64,000 nucleotides of DNA, from contig NZ_CP025746.1 of the NCBI RefSeq assembly GCF_004015185.1, positions 434,001-498,000 of the forward strand. Direction: 5' to 3'. Position numbers and translations under genes: made by a program. Under the pieces are notes generated by a model, which did no database searches, had not been told where the DNA came from, and was given only the letters and a program-made list of their open reading frames with translations. Positions 16,790 through 25,372 of this stretch are shown in pieces (the stretch's first letter is position 1; each line of letters begins with the position of its first letter). This DNA comes from Clostridium manihotivorum (GTDB lineage: Bacteria > Bacillota > Clostridia > Clostridiales > Clostridiaceae).

Positions 16790-17680
16790 ATGGAGCTAAC
16801 AAAAATTAATGGAAATACCTACTATATAAAGGCTCCTACCAATATTGGAGTTTATAGTTATAAAAATAAGAATTGCCTTCTCGTAGATACGGGAATAAAT
16901 AATTCTGCCGCTAGAAAGATTGAAGAGGTGCTTAAAGACAATAATCTTCATGTAAAATATATAGTCAACACTCACAGCCATACGGATCACTGTGGAGGTA
17001 ATACTTACTTTAAGAATAATTATACGGGCTGTATAGTATATGCTTCGGAAAAAGAGAAGTTATATATGGAGAATATGGAGTTAAGACCTAACATGTTATA
17101 TACTTCAACAACTCCAAAGAATCTTGATTCTGACTGTAAGGATCTCATAGTGGATTACACATTAGCAGAAGGAAATACAAAGATAAATGAGGATAAGTTT
17201 GAAGTTGTAGAATTAAAAGGACACTCTCCTCAAGGAATAGCCCTACTAACCTCTGACAGAGTTTGTTTTTTAGGAGATGCAATATATAGTGAAGCTATAT
17301 TAAACAAATATTCTTTCCCATATCTCTTTGATGTAGGGAGTACTTTGGATTCATTAGAGAAGATAAGGAATATTGATGCAGACTACTTTGTAATAAGCCA
17401 TGCAGAGGATATAGTATTAAAGGAAGACTTAGAAGCATTAGTTGATAAAAATATAGATAATATCAATAATTACTGCGAGCAAATAATAGAGCTTTTAGAA
17501 AAACCTTTAACTAAGGAAGAGCTTATGGAGAATATAACCATACTAAATGATTTGGATATAGACTTTAATCAATATCACATAAACTATTCTTCTATGTCTG
17601 CATTTTTAGCTTACTTATATAATAAAGGGAAGCTTAATCATTCTGTAGAGAATGGGAAGCTTTATTATTATAGCAGTTAA
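16790..17680 (+). CDS. metallo-beta-lactamase-fold hydrolase
   Basis: A 296-residue cytosolic hydrolase. The zinc motif HxHxDH appears as NTHSHTDHCGGN near residue 63. Later metal ligands are the His in LKGHSPQG, the Asp in FLGDAIYS and the His in ISHAED. The C-terminal 80 residues form a helical extension (EQIIELLEKPLTKEELMENI, a winged-helix-like shape) found in glyoxalase-II/lactonase-like proteins. ATG 16790 is taken as the start; TTG 16784 sits closer to the AGGAAGG site and would add two residues. The substrate is unknown. Confidence 0.85.
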   Translation: MELTKINGNTYYIKAPTNIGVYSYKNKNCLLVDTGINNSAARKIEEVLKDNNLHVKYIVNTHSHTDHCGGNTYFKNNYTGCIVYASEKEKLYMENMELRPNMLYTSTTPKNLDSDCKDLIVDYTLAEGNTKINEDKFEVVELKGHSPQGIALLTSDRVCFLGDAIYSEAILNKYSFPYLFDVGSTLDSLEKIRNIDADYFVISHAEDIVLKEDLEALVDKNIDNINNYCEQIIELLEKPLTKEELMENITILNDLDIDFNQYHINYSSMSAFLAYLYNKGKLNHSVENGKLYYYSS

Positions 17681-17691
17681 GGAGTTTTGCG

Positions 17692-17746
17692 CCTGTTAAA
17701 GTACTATGTTGAAATTAACCTAAGTTTTATATTGTGTTAAGCATAT
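17692..17746. repeat. family A repeat, left half (A7)
   Basis: It begins 12 bases after the hydrolase stop with CCTGTTAAAGTACTATGTTG and AAATTAACC. The right arm is degenerate. Confidence 0.5.
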
Positions 17747-17810
17747 TTTACCTATTATAATAGTTGTATATACAAATATAGAGCATATTATTAATAGTGT
17801 GTATCTAAAT

Positions 17811-17908
17811 ATGTACCACTTCAATCTGAAGCCTATTTTCAAAACGCCTCTGGTTTCTGAGAGGATAATTTGAAAATATAAGTTTTAATGTGAATTAGTA
17901 CATCTATA
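17811..17908. repeat. family C repeat (C1)
   Basis: The outer end ATATGTACCACTTCAAT is on the left and a decayed inverted end (TAGTACATCTATA) on the right. The core pairs TTTTCAAA with TTTGAAAA around CCTCTGG..GAGAGG. Confidence 0.7.
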
Positions 17909-17923
17909 TATTGGAGGATTTAA

Positions 17924-18679
17924 ATGAATAATGCAAAGTTTTACGAAACCATATTCAAAAGAAAATCTGTGAGAAAGTACGATATGGCTCCTTTAGACGA
18001 AAAAACTTTAGAAGATGTTAAAAAGTTCATAGATGACATTAAGCCATTATTACCTGAAGTTAACACTGAATTTCAAGTGATCTCTCAAGATGATGTTAAG
18101 AGTTTTATGTCAATTAAGGCTCCTCACTACGTAGTTGTATTTTCTGAAAACAAGGAAGGGTACTTGACCAACATAGGCTATATGCTGCAACAATTAGACT
18201 TATATTTATCCTCAAAGGGTCTTGGTGCTTGCTGGCAGGGGATAGCTAAGCCTGCTAAGGATATAATAAACAAGTCTAATTTAGAATTTGTTATAATGCT
18301 TGCTTTCGGAAAGCCTGCTGAGAATCTGCATAGAAGCGACAAATCAGAGTTCAAGAGAAATTCTATGGAAAGTATAAGAGATAAGGGAGACTTTGATGAG
18401 TTGTTAGAGGTAGTTAGAATAGCGCCTTCTGCAACCAACAGTCAGCCTTGGTACTTTAATATAGAAGGGAACTCCTTACATGTAGACTGTATAAAACTTA
18501 ATCCTATTAAAGCACTTATAATGGAAAGAATGAATAAGGTAGATATGGGAATTGCTCTATGCCATTTAGATATAGCTTGCCAGAAGTCAGAAAAGAAATT
18601 TAAGTTTTCTTTGAAGGAGCCTTCCAACTATAATGCTCCTAAGGGATATTATAATATAGGGCTAGTTGAAATTGAATAA
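17924..18679 (+). CDS. nitroreductase family protein (TM1586-type)
   Basis: A 251-residue flavoprotein. The N-terminal FKRKSVRKYDMAPLDE is the FMN-contacting start of nitroreductases. The middle has LSSKGLGACWQGIAKP, and VVRIAPSATNSQPWYFN near residue 165 is the second FMN motif. The arrangement of two half-domains is that of PF14512 proteins, common in clostridia. These proteins reduce quinones or nitro compounds, or act as flavin-dependent oxidoreductases of unknown substrate. It starts ATG behind GGAGG, and its own terminator follows. Confidence 0.87.
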   Translation: MNNAKFYETIFKRKSVRKYDMAPLDEKTLEDVKKFIDDIKPLLPEVNTEFQVISQDDVKSFMSIKAPHYVVVFSENKEGYLTNIGYMLQQLDLYLSSKGLGACWQGIAKPAKDIINKSNLEFVIMLAFGKPAENLHRSDKSEFKRNSMESIRDKGDFDELLEVVRIAPSATNSQPWYFNIEGNSLHVDCIKLNPIKALIMERMNKVDMGIALCHLDIACQKSEKKFKFSLKEPSNYNAPKGYYNIGLVEIE

Positions 18680-18691
18680 CTTAAGAATAGT

Positions 18692-18726
18692 AGAAATCAC
18701 TAGGAGTTAATCTTGGTGATTTTTTA
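18692..18726 (+). terminator. terminator of the nitroreductase gene
   Basis: AAATCAC pairs with GTGATTT, followed by a T-tract. Confidence 0.65.
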
Positions 18727-18789
18727 CTGTTAAGACCAGTACAAACTTTTTTATTGTAAATTGGTTTATGCTGAACATTGCTATAAATT

Positions 18790-18838
18790 AACAAAGAGAC
18801 TCTCTTGGCATAAGCAAACTGGAGTCTCTTTGTTTTTT
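18790..18838. terminator. strong hairpin between nitroreductase and sod genes
   Basis: A perfect 13-bp stem (AACAAAGAGACTC with GAGTCTCTTTGTT) and a run of T on the plus strand. It may stop read-through from the left or end the convergent sod transcript. Confidence 0.65.
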
Positions 18839-18943
18839 GTGATCTCATCTGACTGCTAATCACTTAATTTTAATACAATGCATTAATATTAAATATATTT
18901 TTAACTTTAATATAATGCATTAATATTAACTATATGTTAAGCT

Positions 18944-19540
18944 TTATTTCATTGCTGCTTGGAATCTGCTATTTACATCTTCCCAGTTTACTATGTTCCA
19001 CCATGCTTCAACGAAGCCAGCTCTCTTATTTTGATATTTTAAGTAGTAAGCATGTTCCCATACATCTACTATAAGAAGTGGACACACTTCCCATTGAGTT
19101 AGGTTTTGATGCTTTTCTACTTGAAGAATAACTAACTTGTTAAATAGCTTATTCCAACATAGTACAGTCCAGCCTGATCCTTCTACAGCTACAGCAGCTG
19201 CGCTGAATTGCTTTTTGAAGGCGTCATAGCTTCCAAAGTCTTTGTTTATTTGATCTGCTAAACTTCCAGTTGGTTCTCCGCCTCCATTTGGACTCATGTT
19301 TTGCCAGAACATTGTGTGAAGTATATGGCCTGCCCCGTGGAAGGCATACTCTCTTTCCCAATGTTTGATAAGACCGAAGTCTCCTTTTTCTCTAGCTTCA
19401 GCTAGTTTTGCTTCTGCATTGTTTAGTCCATCTACATAAGCTTTATGATGCATATCATGGTGAATTCTTACGGTTTCTTGATCGTAGTGTGGTTCAAGCG
19501 CATCATAAGCATAAGGTAAATCAGGTAAAGTATATGGCAT
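18944..19540 (-). CDS. sodA: Fe/Mn superoxide dismutase
   Basis: A 198-residue cytosolic enzyme that dismutates superoxide to peroxide and oxygen. The metal ligands are visible: His27 in RIHHDMHH, the second His of GHILHTMFWQ, and Asp and His in VDVWEHAYYLKY. The motif SGWTVLCWN is a slight variant of the usual GSGWxWL. Length is normal. It sits beside rubrerythrin, dps and a PerR-like gene, an oxygen-defence island in an anaerobe. It has its own promoter region on the minus strand, with repeat B4 upstream. Confidence 0.95.
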   Translation of the reverse strand: MPYTLPDLPYAYDALEPHYDQETVRIHHDMHHKAYVDGLNNAEAKLAEAREKGDFGLIKHWEREYAFHGAGHILHTMFWQNMSPNGGGEPTGSLADQINKDFGSYDAFKKQFSAAAVAVEGSGWTVLCWNKLFNKLVILQVEKHQNLTQWEVCPLLIVDVWEHAYYLKYQNKRAGFVEAWWNIVNWEDVNSRFQAAMK

Positions 19541-19679
19541 AATATCACCTCTTAATAAATTTTTATCTTTTATATATTACCCACTATTTAGAATGTTATA
19601 AGCGTAATTATAGATTTGGATATTATAAAATGCATTAGAAAAATTTAGGTATATATTTCAAACTGAAGCTAATAATATA

Positions 19680-19858
19680 TATGGTTATACTTTACGAAAA
19701 CTTAATTTATTTATGTTCGATAATCCTCGGTTCTGGGGATAGGATGCTCCCGAGTTCTAGGGATAAGATGATCCTGGGTTCTGGGGATAAGATGATCCTG
19801 GGTTCTAGGGATCATCAGTAATGCATAAATTAATAGTTGAAGTTAGATAACTATTATA
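19680..19858. repeat. family B repeat with internal 24-bp minisatellite (B4)
   Basis: The ordinary family B arms (ACGAAAACTTAATTTAT on the left, GCATAAATTAATAGTTGAAG on the right) flank an expanded centre. Three and a half tandem 24-bp units (unit starts 19731, 19755, 19779, 19803), of the form TTCTGGGGATAAGATGATCC followed by TGGG, replace the single central CTTCTGGGGAT of other copies. Confidence 0.8.
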
Positions 19859-19893
19859 CCTATGTAATTATATTTTGAGAGGATGTGTGTGTA

Positions 19894-20451
19894 TTGTCAG
19901 TAAATAATGCAATGACTGCGGATTTTTTACGTTCAGCATACGGTGGGGAAAGTATGGCTCATATGAGATATCTTGTGTGGGGGGACTCAGCAGAGAAAGA
20001 CGGATATCCTAATATAGGAAAGCTATTTAGAGCTGTAGCTTATGCTGAAAGAGTTCATGCAACGAATCACTTCAATGTTATGAAGGACCAAGTAGGGGAT
20101 AGCACTGTTGTAGCAGGAGCTGTATTTGGTCATACAAACATTATAGAGAACCTACAAGGTGCTATTGATGGAGAGTTACATGAAATAAAACAAATGTATC
20201 CTGTTTATCTCGAGACAGCAAGATATCAAGAAGAAAAAGATGCTCAAAGATCCTTCCATTACGCTTTAGAAGCTGAAAAGGTTCATGCGAAGATCTTCCA
20301 ATTTGCTCAGGACACTGCAAAGCAAGGCAAGGATCTAGAAATAGCAACTATGTATGTTTGCCCAGTATGTGGATACACAGAAATAGGAGATAATGTTGAA
20401 AAGTGCCCAGTTTGTGGAGTAAGCAGAGAATTATTTAAAGCATTTGAATAA
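19894..20451 (+). CDS. rubrerythrin
   Basis: A 185-residue peroxide reductase. The N-terminal ferritin-like four-helix domain (SAYGGESMAHMRYLVWGD; AYAERVHATNHF; HYALEAEKVHAKIF) holds the di-iron glutamates and His. The C-terminal rubredoxin-like domain has two CPxCG pairs (YVCPVCGYTEIG, EKCPVCGVS). It takes electrons from the rubredoxin/NADH pool and reduces hydrogen peroxide to water. TTG 19894 fits the GAGAGG site best; GTG 19885 is in frame but too close to it. Confidence 0.93.
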   Translation: MSVNNAMTADFLRSAYGGESMAHMRYLVWGDSAEKDGYPNIGKLFRAVAYAERVHATNHFNVMKDQVGDSTVVAGAVFGHTNIIENLQGAIDGELHEIKQMYPVYLETARYQEEKDAQRSFHYALEAEKVHAKIFQFAQDTAKQGKDLEIATMYVCPVCGYTEIGDNVEKCPVCGVSRELFKAFE

Positions 20452-20616
20452 CAAGGGTTTGTAAACTTAGTCATATTCTACGTTTATAAATTAAAATATC
20501 TCCAAACTATAAATTTTAGTCTTAATGTATAATATCTACAAACTAAAAATTTTAGTTATAATCTTGTAAGTGCATTGCTTCACTTGAAAAGAAAATTATT
20601 TAGTGGAGTTTTTGCA

Positions 20617-20651
20617 TAAAAAGCACTATCAAACAGCTGATAGTGCTTTTA
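20617..20651 (+). terminator. terminator downstream of rubrerythrin
   Basis: A near-perfect stem, AAAAGCACTATCA with TGATAGTGCTTTT, about 165 bases past the stop. Confidence 0.75.
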
Positions 20652-20702
20652 TTGAGCCAAAATTTATTAAGATATAGGTAGGGGGAAACTTCAATCAAAG
20701 GG

Positions 20703-20802
20703 GACATATAGATGTACCACTTTATATTAAGGTTAATATTTTTAAACTTTCCTCTCAAGCACCAGAGGACTTTAAAAATAGATTTCGGATTAAATAGGCT
20801 AT
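20703..20802. repeat. family C repeat (C2)
   Basis: Left end ATATAGATGTACCACTTTAT and core TTTTTAAACTTT..CCAGAGG..TTTAAAAATAGATTTCGGAT. The inner GGATTTCGGAT edge is shared with C4. It ends 8 bases before the dps stop. Confidence 0.65.
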
Positions 20803-20809
20803 CTATCCA

Positions 20810-21286
20810 TTACTTTGTAGTGAAAGCATTTAGCATCCATAAATCCTTCTCATACTTAGCTATGAAACCAGCCATAAGATCAACAGTACCTTGATCATTA
20901 GCAGCCTCAGCAAGCTTTAGTATATTCCTTGAGGATTCTAATAAATATGAAAAGTCTTTTCTTATAACTTCTACAGACTCTTCAGGGGTAGCATCCTTGC
21001 TTTCTCTTTCAGCAATTGTAGATAAGCTCAAGTATTCTTTCAATGAAGCAGCTGGAGTATAACCTAAAGTTAATATTCTTTCTGCTACAGCATCTAAATC
21101 TGTGTTTACAGTGTCATAGTACTCTTCAAACTTAGTGTGAAGTTCAAAGAAAGCCGCACCTTTTATATTCCAATGAAGGTTGTGTAGTTTAGTGTAGATT
21201 ATATTTAAGTTTCCAAGATACTTATTTAACTCTCTAACAACACTTTCTAAACCTTCTTTTTCTAAACCAATATAATTTTTACTCAT
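20810..21286 (-). CDS. dps: Dps/ferritin-like DNA-protection protein
   Basis: A 158-residue four-helix protein that forms hollow dodecamers and stores iron while consuming peroxide. The inter-subunit ferroxidase site is seen in NLHWNIKGAAFFELHTKFEE and DTVNTDLDAVAERIL. The C-terminal helix (AKYEKDLWMLNAF) is typical. ATG 21286 has a GGAGGA site. A 15-bp inverted repeat found also before the PerR-like gene lies 112 bases upstream, so peroxide control is likely. Confidence 0.93.
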   Translation of the reverse strand: MSKNYIGLEKEGLESVVRELNKYLGNLNIIYTKLHNLHWNIKGAAFFELHTKFEEYYDTVNTDLDAVAERILTLGYTPAASLKEYLSLSTIAERESKDATPEESVEVIRKDFSYLLESSRNILKLAEAANDQGTVDLMAGFIAKYEKDLWMLNAFTTK

Positions 21287-21397
21287 AAAAAATCCTCCTT
21301 AGCTAATTTATTAATTAATATGAAATCATAATAAGTATAACCATTTGATATTTATAATATTTGTACCAACTAAAACATTATTGTATTAATAACTAAT

Positions 21398-21412
21398 TTG
21401 TAATTAGTACAA
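21398..21412. promoter_or_regulatory. candidate PerR/Fur-type operator upstream of dps
   Basis: TTGTAATTAGTACAA is an inverted repeat (TTGTA, five bases, TACAA) inside a wider ACTAATT-TGT-AATTAGT palindrome. A close match, GTGTAATTAATACAA, lies before perR. Binding by PerR is inferred from sharing and location. Confidence 0.5.
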
Positions 21413-21564
21413 TATTATAATAACTCTTATTTACATGCTTGTCAATGCTAAATGATAAAAATTATCAACTGCGACTTGTTTCTTGAGATTGAGGGGTAAC
21501 CTTAGGGTGTTAGATGGTCGTTTTTCATAATTAAGATCTAACTTATTTCAGAGTAGGGACATTA

Positions 21565-21625
21565 ACTTAAGCATGGAATCACTGACCACTTAATTTAATA
21601 GATTACTTTATAACGACTAGTAAAA
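21565..21625. repeat. family A repeat, right half (A3)
   Basis: The right arm ACTGACCACTTAATTTAATA followed by TTTATAACGACT. The left arm is not recognisable. Confidence 0.5.
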
Positions 21626-21678
21626 AAGTATACTCAGAGTCTGTAAAAAAATAAGACCAGATCTCATCGATCTAGTCT

Positions 21679-22101
21679 TTACTCAGCTCTTTTAGATAAA
21701 CAATTTTTACATATTCCTTTAAAATGAAGAGATTGTTCTTTAATCATAAAACCATCTAAATTTTTTATATGAGAAGGTTCAATATCTATATCTACATCAT
21801 AAACAGTTCCGCAGCTCTCACATTTGAAGTGGCCATGAGAAGCAGGGTTAAATAGATCGTAGCGTATTTCGGTACCTTCAATAGTTATAGCCTCTACAAT
21901 CTTTTTTTCAACGAACATATTTAAGGTGTTATAAACAGTAGTCTTAGAAAGGGTTGGTATCTCTTTTACTAATTCTTCATATATCTGATTAACATTTGGA
22001 TGGTTTTGTCTTTCATTTAAATATTCAAAAATTCTTTTTCTTTGATAGGAAGGACTTATGCCGTGTTCTCTCAAATAAGCTTCGATATTAATTATTTTCA
22101 T
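21679..22101 (-). CDS. perR: Fur-family peroxide-responsive regulator, PerR-like
   Basis: A 140-residue regulator. The N-terminal winged helix has SYQRKRIFEYLNERQNHPNV and LSKTTVYNTLNMFVEK; the C-terminal metal domain has HFKCESCGTVYDVD and GICKNCLS, giving the two CxxC pairs of the structural zinc site. Placed among sod, rubrerythrin and dps genes, PerR is the best subfamily guess; Fur or Zur cannot be fully excluded. ATG 22101 is chosen; TTG 22104 directly before it is possible. A candidate operator about 26 bases upstream suggests autoregulation. Confidence 0.87.
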   Translation of the reverse strand: MKIINIEAYLREHGISPSYQRKRIFEYLNERQNHPNVNQIYEELVKEIPTLSKTTVYNTLNMFVEKKIVEAITIEGTEIRYDLFNPASHGHFKCESCGTVYDVDIDIEPSHIKNLDGFMIKEQSLHFKGICKNCLSKRAE

Positions 22102-22126
22102 CAAATCAATCGCCTCCTATATTAGT

Positions 22127-22141
22127 GTGTAATTAATACAA
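22127..22141. promoter_or_regulatory. candidate PerR/Fur-type operator upstream of perR
   Basis: GTGTAATTAATACAA matches the 15-bp site before dps at 13 of 15 positions and keeps the TGTAATTA(A/G)TACAA core. Confidence 0.5.
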
Positions 22142-22356
22142 ATTTATACTTAATTTAATAATAGCAAAAATTTTTGAAAATGTTAATGGAATCTGCTGGT
22201 TAATATACGGTTTAAGTTATATTATATAAAGGTAATACATTTTTTTGAAAATATGGCTGATGCTTTAGCTGTATTAAGTTTCAATAATAGATGATGTCTA
22301 ATAATTTCAAAAGCATACTTTAACACTACTTAATACAAAATTTTGTTGGAGGTACT

Positions 22357-23520
22357 ATGGTTACTAGATTTGAGCAAGAAAGCTCCATAATATTTTTAAG
22401 ATACATATATATATTTGTGTTTATGATAGCTTTTTCATACAGTGGAGATAAGATAAATTCCTTTTACATAATTCTATTTCTTTTATTTATAGCAAATAAT
22501 CAGCTTAGATACTTTATATTCCCTAGGAAATGGTTTATTATGCTTCCGTCTCTAATTATAGAGACTATATTAGCTTACAACTTACATAGTTTAGCAGGAT
22601 TTTTTGGTGAGTTTATATTTGTATTAACCCTGCTTGATATAATATATAATTTTCCTAAAATCTTTTGGATGTGCTATGGTGCTATCATAGCTGCTTTAAT
22701 GTATATTGAGGATTTAAATAGGTTCATGGGCTGGATTGTAGTTGCAGTACCATTGCTTATAATACTGGATAAGGTAAAGATTGAGCAGTTTAGAAAAATA
22801 GAAGCTCAGGATTTGTATGATCAATTAAGAGAGAAGGACGAAGAACTTAAAAAGGCAAATAAAGAACTAGAATCTTATGCCAATACAATAGAAGAAATAA
22901 CTCTTTTAAGAGAAAGAAGCAGGGTATCAAGGGAGATTCATGACAATGTAGGCCACGCACTTTCTACCATAATAATTCAGTTAGGAGCAATAGAAAAGGT
23001 AGCAGAGAAGGATGGAAACAGCGCAGCTCTTATGGCTAAAAACTTAGGTGAATTTTCTAAGGAAAGTATGGAGAGAGTAAGAGCAGCAGTAAGGGCTATG
23101 AAGCCTAGAGAATTGGAAGAATACGAGGGTGTAATTGCTATTTCAGAAATGATTAAGAACTTTGAAAAGCTTACTGATGTAAGAGTACAATTTAGAGTGT
23201 CAGATAAGGTTTGGAGACTTAATTCGGATCAAACCATGGTTATATATAGAATAGTGCAGGAATTCTTATCTAACTCAGTTAGACATGGAAAGGCCACTGA
23301 AGTGAGGATATTCTTGAACTTTTTAGATAGTCATCTTAGACTTCATTTAAAGGACAATGGTAAAGGCTGCGGTACTGTGGTACCAGGCGTGGGACTTTCC
23401 AGTATAAAAGAAAGAATTTCTGTCTGGGGAGGACATTTAGAATTCTTTACAGAGGAAGGCAAAGGCTTTGAAGTTGCAGTTACTATGGATAAAGGTAAAT
23501 TGAGTTTAGATGAAGTATAG
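22357..23520 (+). CDS. sensor histidine kinase, NarL/DesK class (LnrJ-like)
   Basis: A 387-residue membrane kinase. Residues 10-140 hold about five hydrophobic segments with very short loops, so the input is probably sensed in the membrane. A coiled coil (residues 145-185, AQDLYDQLREKDEELKKANK) leads to the HisKA_3 dimerisation helix with phospho-acceptor His195 in SREIHDNVGHALS. The ATPase has QEFLSNSVRHGKA and LKDNGKGCG, with GVGLSSIKERI. It partners with the response regulator 20 bases downstream. The architecture and length match LnrJ, the Bacillus sensor for linear polyenes; the ligand here is unknown. Confidence 0.9.
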   Translation: MVTRFEQESSIIFLRYIYIFVFMIAFSYSGDKINSFYIILFLLFIANNQLRYFIFPRKWFIMLPSLIIETILAYNLHSLAGFFGEFIFVLTLLDIIYNFPKIFWMCYGAIIAALMYIEDLNRFMGWIVVAVPLLIILDKVKIEQFRKIEAQDLYDQLREKDEELKKANKELESYANTIEEITLLRERSRVSREIHDNVGHALSTIIIQLGAIEKVAEKDGNSAALMAKNLGEFSKESMERVRAAVRAMKPRELEEYEGVIAISEMIKNFEKLTDVRVQFRVSDKVWRLNSDQTMVIYRIVQEFLSNSVRHGKATEVRIFLNFLDSHLRLHLKDNGKGCGTVVPGVGLSSIKERISVWGGHLEFFTEEGKGFEVAVTMDKGKLSLDEV

Positions 23521-23540
23521 ATTTTTCTGGAGGGATTAGG

Positions 23541-24197
23541 GTGGATAAGATAAAGATAATTATTGTAGATGATGAAAAGCTCATAAGAGAAGGGCTTAAG
23601 ATAATACTTTCAACCTATGAGGACATAGAAGTATTGGCACTTTGTGAAGATGGACAAAAAGCCTATGAGTTTTGTAAGGAAAATAAGGTTGATGTGGTTC
23701 TTATGGATATAAGAATGGAAAACTGTGATGGTGTTCTAGGTACGAAACTTATAAAAGAGCATAATAGTGATATTAAGGTTTTGATATTAACTACCTTCAA
23801 GGACAGTGAGTATATAGAGGATGCCCTTAAAAACGGAGCTTCTGGCTACTTGTTAAAGGACAGTTCTTATGATCTGATTTACGGAGGGATTAAAGCAGCT
23901 TTTGGAGGTAATATAGTTGTTCATCCAGATATAATACCTAAGCTTGTAGTTAAGGAAAGTAGCGGTGGTGAAGCTATAGCAAAGGAAAAGCTACAGCAGG
24001 AAACAGGACTTACTGAAAGAGAAATAATTATAATTCAGGAAATAGCCAACGGTTTGACTAATAAAGAAATAGGAGAAAAAATGTTTCTTACTGAAGGAAC
24101 TATAAAGAATAATATAACTACAATATTATCAAAGTTAGCCTTGAGAGATAGAACGCAGATTGCAATATTTGCATTTAAGAATAATCTAGTTAAGTAG
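23541..24197 (+). CDS. NarL-family response regulator (LnrK-like)
   Basis: A 218-residue regulator, starting GTG behind GGAGGG. The receiver domain has the acidic pocket (IIVDDEKLIREG), phospho-acceptor Asp56 (VVLMDIRMENCDG), a Thr in LILTTF and Lys in YLLKDSS. The C-terminal LuxR-type HTH has LTEREIIIIQEIANGLTNKE and TEGTIKNNITTILSKL. It should activate the exporter operon starting at 25373, as LnrK does for lnrLMN. A terminator follows at 24270. Confidence 0.92.
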   Translation: MDKIKIIIVDDEKLIREGLKIILSTYEDIEVLALCEDGQKAYEFCKENKVDVVLMDIRMENCDGVLGTKLIKEHNSDIKVLILTTFKDSEYIEDALKNGASGYLLKDSSYDLIYGGIKAAFGGNIVVHPDIIPKLVVKESSGGEAIAKEKLQQETGLTEREIIIIQEIANGLTNKEIGEKMFLTEGTIKNNITTILSKLALRDRTQIAIFAFKNNLVK

Positions 24198-24269
24198 AGT
24201 TGATGAAAGAGCCATTAAAAACAGTTAGTTTAAGGCTTAAAAGGAAACTAAGTAAAAAGTTTATATGTT

Positions 24270-24298
24270 AAAAGATCAGGAATGCCTGATCTTTTTAT
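24270..24298 (+). terminator. terminator of the two-component operon
   Basis: AAAAGATCAGG pairs perfectly with CCTGATCTTTT around AATG. Confidence 0.85.
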
Positions 24299-24350
24299 TA
24301 TATAAGAAATTATTAACTTTTTCGTTTTGGCTATGTAATTATATTTAATC

Positions 24351-24445
24351 TAGGCTATGTTTAAGATTATTGTTGAAATTAAGTGGTTAAGCATCGGATG
24401 ACTGACCACTTAATTTCAACATGGTGCTTTATAACAAAGCCTTAA
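24351..24445. repeat. family A repeat, complete (A4)
   Basis: A clean copy with both outer arms: AGGCTATGTTTAAGATTATT and TTGAAATTAAGTGGT on the left; ACCACTTAATTTCAACATGG and TTATAACAAAGCCTTAA on the right. It is a good reference copy for the family. Confidence 0.8.
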
Positions 24446-24490
24446 TCTACAATGTCTTATGTAACATGTGAATATTGTAAAATTGAGTTT

Positions 24491-25072
24491 TTATTTTTTA
24501 TTACCCCAAGAATTAGCCATTTTATCATAGTTACCAGTTAAAGCGTTTAGTAAATCGTCTGTAGGTTTTACTAACCACTGGTTGCCATCCTTAACAAGTT
24601 CTAAAGTGACATCAGTTTGAGTTTTTGGCGCATTTGGGTCATTTATTGAGTTTACCATGTATTGAAGCATCATTTCATTTTGCTTTTTTTCATCTGGCTT
24701 GTCTCCGGAAAGGGCTTGAGCCATTAATGTTGGCATTAGTTCACTAATCATTTTGTTTGAAACTCTCATAAGATCTATGGAAGTGATTTTTGCTTTAATT
24801 GTAGCGTTGTCACCCTTAACCGTGCTTTCATCAAGTTTATAGTCTATCTTGGAGAAAACAGCTTTTATCATCTTTTCTTGTTCAGGACTGTCGTATTTAA
24901 ACTCACCTTTAGAACCATCTTTTTTCATGAAGCTAGATGCTTTTGACATATCTTGAGCCTTAAGTGCATCTAAGAAGGCTTTGGCGTTTACGTCAGGTTT
25001 AACTCCACATCCAGATAATATTAATGTGAATATTAGTGTTAGTGACAATAGTATGTAAGTAGTTTTTTTCAT
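24491..25072 (-). CDS. DUF4878/DUF5105-like lipoprotein
   Basis: A 193-residue predicted lipoprotein with the lipobox LILSGC. The mature part begins VKPDVNAKAFLDALKAQDMS, the opening of small NTF2-like lipoproteins such as the DUF4878 and DUF5105 groups, and contains ATIKAKITSIDLM and VTLELVKDGNQWLVKP strands. Its role is unknown. It lies between the two-component system and its probable exporter on the opposite strand, so it interrupts the unit. Confidence 0.75.
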   Translation of the reverse strand: MKKTTYILLSLTLIFTLILSGCGVKPDVNAKAFLDALKAQDMSKASSFMKKDGSKGEFKYDSPEQEKMIKAVFSKIDYKLDESTVKGDNATIKAKITSIDLMRVSNKMISELMPTLMAQALSGDKPDEKKQNEMMLQYMVNSINDPNAPKTQTDVTLELVKDGNQWLVKPTDDLLNALTGNYDKMANSWGNKK

Positions 25073-25372
25073 TTATATTCCCCCTTTTTGGCATACTTAC
25101 TAATTATATTATCAATTTCAAAATAAGTAAATCACTGTAATATGGTAAGTCGCTATTTATAAGATAATGAGGCTTATATATGATTTAAGAATAAAACTTG
25201 CTATAGTGTTAATTCAAAAAGCATTATTACAAATGACTTAAGTCATTGAAGATGATGACCTAGGCTAATAGGTAATAAATAGATATCCTTGTATAATTAA
25301 CTCATAGATAAGAAATCAACAAAGCAAGTTTATAAAATAAAACTTAGCAGTTTAATATAGGAGGATTTTAAA
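25073..25372. other. 300-bp divergent intergenic region
   Basis: It holds the start regions of the lipoprotein gene (minus) and exporter operon (plus). I see no clear repeat copy. An operator for the NarL-type regulator should lie here but cannot be picked out by eye. Confidence 0.4.

Noticed and set aside
19731-19818. possible CRISPR-like array
   Set aside because: The 24-bp units are directly adjacent with no spacers, and the array lies within a family B element.
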